A DNA stretch of 64,000 nt from positions 1-64,000 of the forward strand of contig MPNW01000124.1 of assembly GCA_011800805.1 (NCBI GenBank), written 5' to 3'. The DNA is from Hirudo medicinalis (taxonomy: Eukaryota; Annelida; Clitellata; Hirudinida; Hirudinidae). A model generated the notes under the pieces. It was not told the origin of the DNA and ran no database searches. It saw nothing but the letters and a program-made list of their open reading frames with translations. Position 1 is the stretch's first letter, and every line of letters starts with the position of its first letter. Of the stretch, positions 10,746 to 47,354 are shown in pieces. The translations under genes and the position numbers were made by a program.

Positions 10746-11393
10746 CTATTCACGACAAGAAATCACTTGCTCTAGTAACAGCACCCACAGCTGATTTATC
10801 TGAACTTGATCCCATCGCTCCACGACTGAGCATCAGCGATACGAAAAGTAAGAAATGAATGCCCAGACCCATCGGTCCCCTGCAAGTCCCACGAATAATC
10901 CATAGGGTACTTTGCACCGGTTAATAGTCTGAAACCATGCAAACTATTTCACCTGCTCTTTCCTTCTCAAGGTAAAAAAAAAAAATAAGGCAGCAGCACA
11001 TTCCTATCTCAACTAAGAACTAGTGAGCAATTTATTGTTGTGAATCACCGCACGGAAATAAATTATAAAGCCACCAATCTTTAAGCCTGCAATGAGGACG
11101 TACAGCCTCAAATGAACATCTTTGAACGATATTAATAGGCATTCTGTGATAATAATAAAAATAATAATAATAATTATTAATAATAATAATGATAATATAA
11201 TAATAATTATTATTGTAATAGAATTGGAAAGCAATAACGAAAATAATAACAATATAAATATTAAATAGAGGGAATCAGAAAAGTGTGAGGAAAACGAAAA
11301 ACTGGATAGAGCACAGAATTGTCGTCTTCTTCACCAGGCAGCACTGCATCTCTCCACCACCAAAGTAGCCAAGATAACCACGACAGAAGCACC

Positions 11394-26163
<14,770 letters not shown>

Positions 26164-26225
26164 CTCACTATGTCGTCCTCGAAAATTGGTACAGTCTCCA
26201 TTCTGGTTAGTCCTTAACTCAGTAA
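26164..26225 (-). promoter_or_regulatory. Upstream start overlapping the UBE2O start codon
   Basis: An ATG at 26201 opens a 13-codon frame (METVPIFEDDIVR) whose TGA overlaps the ATG used here for UBE2O in an ATGA arrangement. The peptide resembles the expected UBE2O N-terminus (family: LF..DLV), so a one-base indel that split one N-terminus is more likely than a regulatory uORF. Confidence 0.4.
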
Positions 26226-29200
26226 ATATTCCTAGATAGAAAAATTGTTGAGAATTGGTGAAATATCAGCTAGAAACTCCGTTCAGAACCCTCGGAGAAG
26301 CTGTTAACATTTAGAAAACCAATTCAAATAATGCCCTCCTAAGTTAGCTGTGAGCTTAGCAAAATATTTGCCGGTTTGCAGAAAACCGTGTAGATGTACC
26401 GCGGGACATACCAGCCAAAACCATCTCTTACATGCACTAAACTTCGAACGCAGTTGTAGGAAAATTATGATCGCAAATAAAACTAAAATGGTTCGTATTA
26501 TTTTTACCTTTTTTTTTTTACAAATTTCTTGTCAATTTGCAGAACATGAATGACGAGTTGCAGATTTTTATTTTAGTTATGTGAATTTTTGCACATGTTT
26601 TAGTCGTTTTTGTGTTGTATATTTAATTATTTTCATTTATAGATCTCATCCTATCAATTCCAAGTTTCCATTTTATTCAGATTCGATTCACTTCAAGTCC
26701 TAAACCTAAAGCTAGACATTCTAGTTATTTAAATTACATTGTTTTTTTGTTTACGCAAAATATTCGATTGACGGAGATGGAATGAAAATTTGTCAAGAAT
26801 TAAAGCATTATTTTAAAGTTTACATCTGGCTGAAATTTGAGCTCAAATAGTAAAGTTATAATTTGTCCTTAAGCTAAGCAAACGCCCAGCAGCTCTTTTA
26901 AACGTTAACCAGGATTGCCCTTCAATAATTCACATTCATTAGCCACTGGTAACAAAAAGCTCTACCCCGTTGGATTTTTTGCCTTTTTTTTTGCAGGACA
27001 TAGATATTCACCAGCTCTCTTCGGCATCCGAGTTTCTTAAGTTTTCACTTTAATTTACGAAAAACTGAAGATCAGAATACAAGCTAGAGACAACACTTTG
27101 CCCAAAGTCTTTATGTAAGGGCTGTAGTTCCGAATTTAGGCATGATCGGTATGATATGTCACTGCACGGGCCTCTGCACAATTTAACAGTACTACATTTC
27201 GCAGATAGCATTGTCATTGTGATACTTTTGACCCATCTTACAAATAAGTAGTCTTCTTCTGTATTGAACATATAGTATTAAAGTTGTGAAACCGTGCCAG
27301 GTCCTCAAAGTCTGTTCTTTATGAGTTTCAGAGAACGAACGCCCCGTAATGCAATTTTGTCGTACCACATGCATGCGGAGTGCTGTCTCCATATTCGGAA
27401 ATGATCCCTGAAATCGTTTCTATATTTGAGTCTCTACTCTTGTTCTGCCCCTGTAATTCTGATTTGCCAATCGGTCATGGAGACTGGCGGACACGGGACC
27501 AAGTACTCAAGGTCCAAGTACAAGTGTCAAGTAACCCGCGAGCCTTCCACCTGGGTAAATCCGGCGCTGGAGGGCTGCTGGAAATTAATGGCGAGAGATA
27601 GCTTCCAAATATCGGATTTTGCCTTTAAATATTTATTTGTTTATTTATTAATAAATAATATGTACAGGATGTTTCATCCCAATGATCACTACCTCCCTCG
27701 CTTCCAACAAATTATCATAGACTGGCATTTTTGGGTACTGCATTCCTGCATGGGAGACAGATGGGGGTCCCTAGGATTTTTAAATTTGAGATTTTTTAGA
27801 ACATTCTTTTGCAATAACTTATTGATTCACAAATATTTGCGCTAATCTTTCGTTTTGGCTTTAAAGTAGAAACCGGCGCGTATCCGTAGAAGAAGGCAAA
27901 CCAGGGTTCGGAGGGAGCTACATACAACGAAACACCAACCTTTTGATCCGATTCGGATCTTGCAAAATATGAAGCAATGAAAATGAGCCAGCACCACAAT
28001 TAAGATAATCCTGATTTATGTGACTCAATTTTACTGGGGCATCACCATACCTTAAGCCTATCTTATTTTCTGGAATGCCGTCAGTGACATATCATTTCAT
28101 TATCCCTGAAAATCACTGCAGCTGGGAGTTGTCGCAGTAATCTTTCTCATAATCAAAAGAAGGCCAATGCTTATTTTTTTTTGTTATTCCAGTTAAGACT
28201 TTTTAGGCATTTTTGTAGTCTCAATTGTTTATTAAGTTCGTGGCCAGCAAACGGCCGCAAATTCCTTGAATATAAACTAGAATCCTCACAAATGTGTACA
28301 TCTTCGGTGAAGACCCACTAAGGTTAATCGATACGAACAAAATAAAAAATAAATTTTAAAAAGCCAAATAAAAACTTCACACTAACATTTGATTGCATCT
28401 CTCCAAAGACAAAAACGGAACGCAAAACTAAAACTCACAACCACGGAAAGAAACAAAAGATTATACAGACCCAGGCAAACATATCGATTATCGACTGTAA
28501 ATATTCTCTGAAATTTCCTCTCAGGTAAGCCTGCAATTCAAGCTGCAACAAACGTCCGAGACATCAAAGGAGCTCAATTTTAAAATCAACGACGAGACGT
28601 TTTGCCATCGAGCGAGAATTTTTAATAGGAAAACTCGCCAAAATCCAAGGTTAATGACATCACATGACATGTCTGCCCTTATCGAACCAGGCCTCCATCG
28701 TGCCCAGCGATAGGTAATCATTAAACAATCTTGAAACTTCAGATGACAAGAAATGAATTCAAACAAAAACCAAACAAACAAAAAATAAAATCAGCAAGAG
28801 GATGTATCATGCTGCCTCTGATGCAATCTCTTATGCTAAAAAGTTTGATATGCACCATTCTTGCAAAGTACATCTTCAAAGTACAGCTTTGCAGAGCTGC
28901 AGAGCTCGCTCAAAGACCGGCCGAAGCGAACATCTTCAACAAACGAGAGCAAAACCATCGGGCAAACAGATCTTCCGAGCGAACGAAACAACGCGGAATC
29001 TGGGAAATTACAATATGTACACGGTCTGCAAGACCCAGCACTGAGCTCGCAACTGAAAACAAATGCAAATCAGTCGACCGCAACGACTTTTGGATTAATG
29101 AAATTTCACAAGCTTTGAGCAAGAGAAGCGTCTGCTTTCGTCCAAGTCATCGTCTCGCCCTGACCCGATCCTTCGGCCGTTCTCTGTCAGTTGGAACAAA

Positions 29201-29592
29201 AACATTTAAGTCTACGAAGGAACCTCCGTGGGCTTCAGCACGGTTGCAGTCCCTCATCAACAAAGCAGTTACAAAATAAAATATCATGCATTCCCCGTAC
29301 ATCCCAACTCTTCGGACGGACTTAAATCTGCTTGTTCGAGCCTGATTCTGACCTCGTCATCCGGTCATCACCTTCATTCCAAGGTCGTATAGGGACACAG
29401 CAATAATATTATTACTAATAACAATAACAACAACAACAACAACAACAATAATAATAACAACAACAATAATATTAAATGAATGACAATCGAGTGACAAATC
29501 GGAAAGGGAATCAAACGACTTTATTAATCCAATGAAACACAACAATTAGAAATAAAAAAGAACAAATCAGTAACAGTTCATCGCGTTCAAGA
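26226..29592. other. Intergenic region between UBE2O and FOXK
   Basis: AT-rich sequence of about 3.4 kb between the UBE2O 5' end and the FOXK stop codon. Open frames at 27426-27845 and 28731-29279 (plus; 182 aa for the second) are not low complexity but lack recognisable domains or splice-supported extension. Nothing here is assigned, although 28.7-29.3 kb is less AT-rich than its surroundings and might contain an unrecognised exon or an old transposon. Confidence 0.35.
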
Positions 29593-38276
<8,684 letters not shown>

Positions 38277-39536
38277 TTGTTTACTTCGAGAAGGCGATGT
38301 TTTAGTTGTTTTCGTGCCGTGAACAAGACAACAACAATAAACAACAAATATGGCTGCCGCCGGTTTTTAGTCCGTTTGATTACCACGTGCGTGATTAATT
38401 CGCTGTTTAATTGAAAGTAATTGATGCAATTTTTATTATCCGAGCAAAGTTACCTATTTAAAGATTTTATTAAAAATATACTTTTTAGAATATGTTTCAA
38501 GAAATGGATTCTTACTCTTCCTAAAGGTTTCGCAAAGTGCTTTGTCATTCAATAAGGGGTCAAAAATCAGTTTTATTCACTGATAAATATTCCTAAAATG
38601 TATATGTATAAATAAGCAAATAGAGGAAAATTGAAAATTAATCATTTTCAGACATAGTGACATTTGATTTCATTAAATAAACAAAGAATATTATTATTCT
38701 ATCATTTCAAAATTTTCATATGGTTACGAATGACGTCATAGAATTTGCAAAGATCTCTTGGTAACGTCTTTGACGATATGGTTGATAAGTAACATTTAAA
38801 AAACATCATCCACTCAGTTAAAATTTAAATTGTAAGTTTCCACAATAAATAATTTTTTTTTCGTTTTGTCATCACAGGAAATAAATTAGAAAATGTTTGT
38901 TAAATTCATCGCCCAAGACTTCCCATGTTTCAATTCTATTATTATTATTATTGACTTGAAAAAAAGCATGTCGATATAAAGTCTCAAAATACAATTACCA
39001 GAGCCGCTTCAGTCTCACTAAGCATTTCGTAATACGGGCAGAGTGTAGATGCATCCAATCGAATTACTATTCCAAAATAACGCCTTTCAGCCATTCGACC
39101 ATGTCACATGTTAGGCTCTGGTGGCCACTGACGTGCCCTACTTGTGTAAAATACGAATCCACATTTACATTGTCGAGGACAACGTGATTATAAAAATGTA
39201 AGATTGAAAGATCTTTTGCATTTCTTTCTTTTGTGTAACTAAGATTGAAACTTCATTTTAGGCTTCATGCCACACCATTTCATTTCCCAACAAGTTACCA
39301 TTTGAAATGATGACAAGCAGACAATTGTCAATCACCATCAATCAGACAATCAACAATTGTCAATCACCATCAATCAGACAATCAACAATTGTCAATCACC
39401 ATCAATCCATGCAAACCTAAGATCAAACAGTGTTAACTCATGCCAAAATATGCAAAAGTGAACTTGGAAGCATTCAACCCAAATGAAAGAACAAGGAAAT
39501 AAATTTGATTATTGTATCCAAGAGTCAATTGATTTG
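38277..39536. other. FOXK promoter side and DNAAF5 3' spacer
   Basis: The block just upstream of the FOXK ATG (38290-38400) contains ATGGCTGCCGCCGG and a CACGTG E-box at 38384-38389, which would suit a TATA-less promoter; this is only suggestive. A 32-bp tandem repeat (CAATTGTCAATCACCATCAATC ...) of 2.7 copies lies at 39322-39408. The rest is AT-rich without recognisable genes. Confidence 0.4.
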
Positions 39537-42500
39537 TCAAGAAGGCTTGGGCAAGGAGTGAATGTGTCGGATCAGGCTGTCGCAGTACTCAGTCGACCTG
39601 TGCTTCAACCTCACATCATCAGTCAGCTTCAACAACATGTCTGGACTGAGACTAGCATTTTTCATGAGTGTGCCTAAAAATGAGCAAACATAAACAATAA
39701 AATATGTTTTAATATACGAGCTACAAAAATAAACATAGGGTTTTTTTTTATTAATTTCAATACAGAGAAAAGGATGCGACATGAAGCAGCTTTTTTGGGC
39801 ACAAGACAACCAAGGACATACCACATCACATCATCTACGCATAGCAGCACAATTCAATTGTCCATTCAGTGCATATGCTGCTTTCATTCAATTTGTGCTG
39901 CATAAATGTTTTTAATAATAATAATAATTCATCTTCATATCAAGTCCAAGCATCCATCTCCCCTTACTTAGAATGGCCTCCTGGATCTTCTGATTGGGAT
40001 CATCCAGATGAATCAAAAGTCCCTTGAAGATCTCCTCCAGGTGAGCACTGTACAACGAGACGTTGTAATCAGGGCGAAGGCAGGACAGGTAGGAGGAAAA
40101 GGTCTCGGATGCAGCGCTCCGAACGTCGTCGTTTCCATCGTCGAGTCTCTTCAAGAGGTCGGGGTAGAGGTTGTACAGGTCGGAGTTCTTCTCCAGACTG
40201 TCCCCAAAGATGGAAAAGATCTTGGAGAGGATGTGGCAGGTGGTCAACCTGGTTCCCCTGTTCTCGTCCTCCAATAGAGACCTAAGCTGGTTCACAATTT
40301 TGACACCTGCCAGGGCCTCAAACTGGATTAAGAATGGTTATGATTAGGCTGGGAAAATTGTTCAACATTGCTCAACATTTAATCAGTCAAGTTAATATTC
40401 ACCCCAATATTCCTGGTAGTCTATTGTTTAAAGTACATTAGCTTGTTTACATTACTTCTTGATTTTTAATAAATGTAACTTTGATAAATGTAAGGAACAA
40501 CTGAGAACTACTCAATATATTAACAACTACATCCCATAATTATATTCCTTTATTAATAAATTAAATTCGTAAATATTCATTACCAATACAAATTCTCAAA
40601 TAATTTTGATTTTTAAACAAATTAAACTTTCCCTCACCTGCTCCCTACTAAGAAGTTCAAGGTCAAGCACTGTCCATAGACAGGAGATGGCCGACTTTCT
40701 CAGGACCTCGGAAGTCCTCCCGGCAGTCCAAACACAGTTTGGTAGGATCATATCCCCCACCACTCGCAGGACCAAATCCCCGGACCTAAGGAAGAGATTA
40801 TTAATAATTAACTTTTTGTAGTTATTTATAAAACAATATTTAAAATAATGTTTCATGCAGACTTTATACATTTGCAAAATTTCAATGCATTTCAGTTTTA
40901 TAGGCCTGACAGTGCTTCTTTGAATAATGCACCAATGAAGCCTCATGCAAGGATTAATCAACAATTTGTCATTGCACGACGTCATTGCATGAAATATTCT
41001 TAATTATTTCAAAATAAAATAATTTTAAGATATTATTCTACAGTTGCACAAACAATGATAAAAATCTTCACCCTTCACGACTGAACAACGAGGGTTTCGA
41101 CGTCATGATGTGACTCAGCAGAGCAAAGGAGGTGTGCCTGAGGTCCGCGCTTTTCGACGTCTTGAGGTTGTCTGAACAAATCTCCATTATCACTCCGAGA
41201 CAATGTTCCAAAGAGCTGCCTGCACGGTCCAGTTTAAAAGAAACATCTCAAAATTACATTTGTATTCCTGATCTTCGATCTTAGACTGATTAATAGAAAT
41301 TTTAGGTCCAATAGAATCGTAATAATACAAAAATGAATAATACATAATACTTTGGGGGCATAGCATCAGTCTGTTGGTTGGTTAATTAAATGAAGGTTAA
41401 TGCTGGTTAACACATTAATAGCAACAGAATGATAACAATGATAGGATCACCAACAAGTAAATTCATCAAGCAAAACCCTGGGCACCATAAAAACACACCA
41501 TCGGCCAAATGGATGAAAGTCCCAAAAGCCAAAAGCTGAGGAGAGTTGCTGAGCCAATCGCCCGAATGCTGCCTCAGTTGATCCAGAAAGTTCTGCGCAT
41601 GCCTGCGGATGAGCGTATTTCTGTCGGGCATTTTCTCAGTAGAAGACAACTTTTCCAGGAGTTCCAGGGACTGTTTCAATGGAAAAATGAACATTTACCA
41701 GCAGCACATGTTTTCCAAATATGCTTGCAAGTAAATATTTCGAACTGACAACTTTTAAGCATTTAAATTCAAAAACTATTTGCTAAGAATAACAGATTAA
41801 ATTCCTGAAAATGCAGGTCAGCCCGTTGGATTGAGTTCGGGTATGATAAGTGCAAAACCAAGTCATTAGGTGTCACATTATTGTCACTGCCCGAGCTGCC
41901 AGGGAACGCCTTTGGAAGAGGCCCCTTTATAAACGGCTGGGAGGTACTCATACCCATACTGGCATTGGTGAAAGCTAAATATTGCATAATTGGAATATGA
42001 AAAATCAATAACAATCACCTTTCAGCAGATGAAGAACCAAAGTGATATTAATGCAAATTCTAAGCACATTTTGACCGACCGACCAACTCTCCATCCCGTG
42101 CATCAGGATGTTAGCATCAGCATCAACCAACCTTGATTTTAGTCTTCTCTCTCCTGTGAAGGGACAGTATGTAGAGGAGCATCGAGAACATCTGGTATGC
42201 CACAGAATGGCTTTCATCTCCAACAATGTCGATGATGCTCTCGATGCACATCAGGAGAGCTTCTTGAATTCTCACCTGCGAATCAATTCATTTTTAGTGA
42301 TTAAGATAATAAATATCCGCTTCAATTAATATCTCCTTATCAGCAATTAATTTAAACGTCCTTTTGCAATCTAGTAATTAATAGAACTTAGGCATCATTT
42401 CCTATCACCTCGGAATGATAACATGTTACTGTATGGCACGGATTACAAACAAAATGAATTAAGTAATTATGATTGTGATAATAATAATAATAATAATAAT

Positions 42501-44881
42501 AATAAATGATTTTTATGATGTCACATGCACAGCACCAGAGATTTGGTTCACAGACAAAGGTTATCCTGAATAGGTTTATAAGCTATTTAAAATATATAAA
42601 TGGAAATTTCGAAAATCCCACCTCTGCCACTTGGCATATGCCCGGATCGGAAATAACCTGGAGGATCCTGGGCAGGTGAGACTGGAGCTGAACAGCCTGC
42701 GACCCTGTGATGACGTGAGCGAGGATAAAGATGGACCCATGGGACTGGGAGATCTTTATGTTCTCCATGATCATCTTACACCAGATGTCGACGTCGACAA
42801 AGTAACCGATCAACTCTGAGCTTTTCATCACCTGTAGATTGCAATTTTAACATTCAATTATAATCAAAATAGAATTACAATGCAGAGTTTAAGATTAAAT
42901 TACTAAAATTGATAATAGCAACAACAAATGGACTAAATTCTTCGATATTCTTGAGCAGGTTCCTGCTCAAATGGTTGCATTCCTTGTGGCCGTAATGGCA
43001 ACAGTTGTAAAGTGTCGCATCCACAACTCAGCCTGCACTGCCAGCAGGGAGGGCCCTCGGGCAGGGGCACTATATAAATGGTAGAGTGATAAAAATGTGC
43101 CTTCACATCCTATTCGGATAAACAAGGCCCAAAATATAAGCTAAATACAAATAAACAAGTAGCACTGAATCATAACTAGATGGCTAATTAAGTGTTAATT
43201 AAAGAATTCGCTCATTCAAGTGGAATACGAATCAACTCACAAAATCAACAACTTTTGATTCCTCGTCGCAACAGGCTTTGTACAGTCCCAGCAGAGTCTT
43301 GTCAAGGTGTTGCGTGACGTTGTTCTCCTCGTTGACCAGCATGACGTACAGCAACTTTGCCGCCTGGAGTCTCGTGTCGGCATTCCAATCGGCCATGTCG
43401 TTGACAATGGCAGGCAGAATCTTGGAGTAGTGGTTATAGACCAACTGGCGACAGCCAAGGTTAGGCCTTTTGACTGGAAGAATTAGAGGTGCCAAGTTCG
43501 AATCAGTTCATAAAATAAAGGATATCGGTTATTGTGTTTATTTAATGAAATTCTTACCATGCTTTGGATAATGATCTGGAGCGGGTTTCATAAAGTCAAT
43601 TTTATCTTTCAAGTCGTTCTCATTCTCCGATTCGTACTTCATGCCTGGAGAAAGACAGTGTACTGATTGTACTCAGCCTCAAGAAGCATATTGCAAGTGT
43701 GCTAATAAATTACTGACATATTTAATTTATGCTGATTCGTTTTTCTACTTCAAACAACAATTTGCTCCACAATTTTAATTCACAATGTAGCATCATTTCT
43801 AACATTCTCATCAAAAGCAACTCACCAATGTCATGCCACAATCCTTCTGCTTCCTCTCGAACCTCCAGGATTTCGTCATTGAATCCAGAAAGAAGGAGAG
43901 GAATGAGCTTCGGCTGGTACGAATATCTGTCTGGCAGATCCAAGAGCCATCCGCCAACTGTTTGGATGACCGCCATCCTTACAGAGGGCACAGGGTCAAA
44001 CAGCCTTTGGGCCAAATGGGAAACCACATCATCGACAGATTTTCCATTTCCATACTGTATGACGGTGCCTATGAAAAAGAGATGAAACTATTAAAATAAT
44101 GGCTGTCTATGTGTATTGTATAATCAAGCAAATTTTAGCAATATTGGTAATAAGAATATTCATTTGGTAACATTTTCAGACAAATGTTGTTCTTTTTATA
44201 TAAAAACAAAATTTTACCAATTGTCTGGATGACAAGTGTTCTAACTTTGGAGTGTTGGTGTGTCACAGTCAGCAAAAGGGGCTTTATCAACATCTCTGAA
44301 TGGTGATAGAATTGCTCTGGAATAGTTGCGGCCACCAGAGATGCACATTCACAACTACACTTCCTTATCTCTGGGTATGTGTCAGTGATCGTCTGCTGCA
44401 AGATTTTAACCACATCATTCACAAATGGTGTCACTTTCTTCTTGCAAATTTGTATAATCTGTTTCAAGAATTTTAGTAGTTGTAGACGTATTTCTTCGGA
44501 TGGTTCGACAATGTCTTGTTGAGCCAAGCGCTTGACAAGAGTAGGAAAGATTTTAATCAACAAAAAATCTGGATTGGGAACTGTTGCAAAAATTTCAGAA
44601 ATAATTGAAATTGACAAATGTCGGCATTGCTCTACAGGGTCGCTGAATACTTTCAGATGAGAATTTATAAAGTGGTCTGAAGCCAAGATTCCTAGATTTT
44701 CTTCTTTATGACACTCTTCGGCTACGATTTGACGAATGTCCGCTAGAGCCTTTTTACGGACATTCTTGTTTTCTTCGTGCAAACAATTTAAGGGACGCTG
44801 AATTTTCCTCGCGACATCGTCATCCTGATTTTTCGTCTTCGCTGAAGATGTTTGAAAATCACCGGCAACCGCGTCAGCCAT
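39537..44881 (-). CDS. DNAAF5: Dynein axonemal assembly factor 5 (HEAT-repeat protein)
   Basis: Cytoplasmic HEAT-repeat scaffold needed to pre-assemble axonemal dynein arms in ciliated cells. Eleven exons in unbroken phase (minus): 44881-44218, 44068-43826, 43644-43558, 43473-43241, 42831-42622, 42275-42132, 41670-41499, 41219-41072, 40785-40638, 40322-39968, 39673-39537; 846 aa, close to the human length. HEAT repeats cover almost the whole chain. Family-specific blocks include [132 protein letters not shown] and the C-terminal [15 protein letters not shown]. An RFX-type X-box-like sequence lies 331 bp upstream of the start, consistent with ciliary control. Complete, with no anomaly seen. 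Confidence 0.95.
41818..41960 (+). mobile_element. Possible old SINE-A relic in a DNAAF5 intron
   Basis: GTTGGATTGAGTTCGG, CACTGCCCGAGCTGCCAGGG and CCCCTTTATAAACGGCTGG occur in the SINE-A order, but identity is patchy and neither Pol III box is intact. Confidence 0.35.
42956..43150 (+). mobile_element. SINE-A copy in a DNAAF5 intron
   Basis: Contains TGGCCGTAATGGCAACAGTTG, AGTGTCGCATCCACAACTC (decayed B-box), AGCCTGCACTGCCAGCAGGG and GGGGCACTATATAAATGG. It ends with GTGCCTTCACATCCTATTCGGAT, almost identical to the end of the copy at 32287. The head is partly rearranged. Confidence 0.65.
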
Positions 44882-45211
44882 GTTATAGATGTTTCCTTAG
44901 CAGCAAAACTTCCGCTCTTAAAAATGCATTTCCCCACAAATGCTTATTGAAATGTCGCAAGCGTTGTAATTTGTTATTTAAACGAAAAATAAATAATATT
45001 TTTAATATTTGTAGGTTATTTTTCAACATTGGCTTTAACAAAAGTTATGTACGCTGATGAAAAAGATGCTTTAAACTTCTACATTCTATGAGTCTTTACA
45101 TTCAGCCAGCTCAGTTTTTTTCGCTAAATACACCATATGTATAAGTAATATTTTATTGTCAATATTATAACAATTTCACTTTAGGTATTGGATACCTTAG
45201 CAAATAGTGTT

Positions 45212-45225
45212 GTTGCCATGGTAAT
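45212..45225. promoter_or_regulatory. RFX X-box-like site upstream of DNAAF5
   Basis: GTTGCCATGGTAAT fits the X-box GTNRCC-N(0-3)-RGYAAC at every constrained position except the last base. It lies 331 bp 5' of the DNAAF5 ATG, where RFX factors commonly bind ciliary genes. The assignment is by motif and gene context only. Confidence 0.5.
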
Positions 45226-45574
45226 TCAATGGTTATTTAATGAGCAATGGATTTGAATTTGGTTATAGTGACATATGTTCCAACTTAACTTCAAGACCGC
45301 TTCAAGGCTGAAGATAATTTTCACTGAGGAGGAAAGACTTAAACGCAAAGTGACCCGGTTGGATCAGTGTTGGCAATTGAAAGGGTTAGTCAGTTACAGA
45401 TGTGCCGACTGCCGACGGAGGAGAGCAGCTTCCGCCTTTGCGAACAACGCATTATCGAGCAAAAGTCTCTTTAAAACGTTTAGAAAACAAATATTCCTTC
45501 ATTATTTCATACGGTTCCACATGTGCTGATGTGCTGCTGCTGATCTGAACCCTCGCCTTACCGATGTGTGTACA

Positions 45575-45720
45575 AGCCAGGTCCGCCGACAGAAATTTCG
45601 GGATCCTAGGCACTGCGATCTCGGGCTATGTTATGTCAATTTGGTAATGGAAAAGCAAAAAAATGGTTAAGATTGTAAACTTTTAATATTTTAAAACCCG
45701 GCGGGCGCTTCCCCCGTTCT
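45575..45720 (-). mobile_element. SINE-B tail fragment
   Basis: On the minus strand, CCCGCCGGGTTTTAAAA ... TTTTTTTGCTTTTCCATTACC, AAATTGACATAAC and CCTAGGATCCCGAAATTTC match the 3' half of the repeat at 47355-47645. No tRNA-like head is clear here. Confidence 0.6.
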
Positions 45721-46326
45721 CGGAGGACCTGTGCACAGCACGGGTAAGACAGGTAGGTTAGGAAGACCTGAATGCTAGAGTAGATATCCTGAAATTTATT
45801 CTTTAGCGGTATTCTCCAAATACCAATGGAGGTAAAGTGGAGCAACGTTCATATGTTTTTGTTGTAAATTTTGTTTAAGACATTTAAGACTAAGCTACTT
45901 GTATTTTTATTATCTATCCGAGCAGCACCTCGATCGACTTCTCGCTGCTGACTTTGCTGCAAACTTTTGTTAAGCCAGATGGAGGCCGTACGCATAATCA
46001 TTTTGAAGTGAACGTTAATTTAATTCAAATCACAAAGAAAATTTCAATATTATCGGAGTTATTAATATTCGTAATACTCACTTAAAAGTTTTACTCGTTA
46101 ACAAAAGCTGACAGTGTTATTAAAATGCGATGCACCTGTTTTATTTTTGGCTCAATCGGCCTCAAATTTGCGTTCAGCCCCGATATCTGTTAAGTATTGA
46201 ATTATCAATCAGGAGTAATCTGTTCTATCAGTTTATTCTTTGTTAAGAGTTCCAATAAATATTGTTTCACAATAAAATTTCACACTTCATTTTAAAGTCT
46301 AACAATCTAAACGAGGATTCTCAGAC

Positions 46327-46578
46327 TCAGTAAAGAATTAAATTCCTTAGAAATCGAAGATATTCCCTATGATAATCTCTGTGTTTTTTCATGGCCAGTT
46401 CTTCAGACATTTTCAAATTTCGAAGCGACATATCCAGACTTAGGTTTGGATTGTCCGTGGTCTGTGTTTGTGGAGACCGCTTGAAATTTGAGCAGCCAGA
46501 AAATGTATTGCAAAATACTCGTTTCGTCATTGTAAACAGATTCTGAAATGTCATATTTTTTATATATGTAATAAACAT
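46327..46578 (-). CDS. Hypothetical small protein, up to 83 aa
   Basis: An open frame of non-repetitive composition with alternative starts (MFITY..., MTFQNLF..., MTKRVFC...) and a charged C-terminal half (MSEELAMKKHRDYHREYLRF). The N-terminal part has basic and hydroxylated residues and could be a mitochondrial presequence, but I recognise no family. It stands alone in the DNAAF5-ZNF706 spacer with no clear splice partners. It may be a real short gene or chance. Confidence 0.25.
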   Translation of the reverse strand: MFITYIKNMTFQNLFTMTKRVFCNTFSGCSNFKRSPQTQTTDNPNLSLDMSLRNLKMSEELAMKKHRDYHREYLRFLRNLILY

Positions 46579-47354
46579 CGAATCTTAAGAATAGATGAAG
46601 TCAGAAATAGTTAATTATAGTAAATAACAATTGAAATTTATAAAACACTTTCTTTGTCCGACTTGTATGACTCTGGATAATCCTCAGGCGAATCTGCCAA
46701 TAGGAAATGTACAAGCGAGAAGAAACAAGCTACAAATACTATGGCAGCCAATCGAGGCATTTGTTCAAAATCAACTCTAAGAGATCAATTATTCAAACTA
46801 AACAATTCTTCATTCGACGCAGTCGTGAAGTGTCCACAATCTCTGAAACAGCACAAACACTGTTGTTTGATGCGACAGACACTCTTATATCGGCTCATAG
46901 ACGGGCCGGATCCTCTGGTATTTCAACTGTGAAAAGAAAAATATCCTGAGCACTAAAAAGATGTTGATGACATCCTGTCTGGCGTGCCATAAGAAAAAGA
47001 GCAAGAATGCTGATTCCTGTTTCTGGCAGGAAACATCAAGAAACGCGTTGAATTATTAAGGAGCGACTTTACTTAAGGAACTCATTAAAAATCTGCAGAT
47101 GTTTTCTGATTCCCACTTATCTGACCAACGATTCATATTGCATCTCAATAACCTGGCGTCATACTGCCTATTTTTAAAAGTTCTTCTGTTTTTTTTTGTT
47201 TTTTTTTTCAAATTTAGAAAACATTCCAAATAATCTCGGGTTTTCGAGTTTTAAACAACATACGAAATGACATACTGATTGAATGGTTCAGGAATTTACG
47301 AGGTTGCTTTTGTGAACATTGGGAATGCGCTTGTGAAGCGGAGTTTATAAACAG

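Noticed and set aside
27426..27845. 139-aa plus-strand open frame
   Set aside because: No recognisable motif; composition near random AT-rich DNA in its second half.
28731..29279. 182-aa plus-strand open frame
   Set aside because: Not low complexity, but no domain, no splice support, and overlapping frames are also open; kept only as a remark in the intergenic entry.
45275..45529. Cys-containing 84-aa open frame (YRCADCRRRR) resembling an IS-like zinc ribbon
   Set aside because: The similarity is limited to a few Cys and Arg residues and there is no following catalytic domain.
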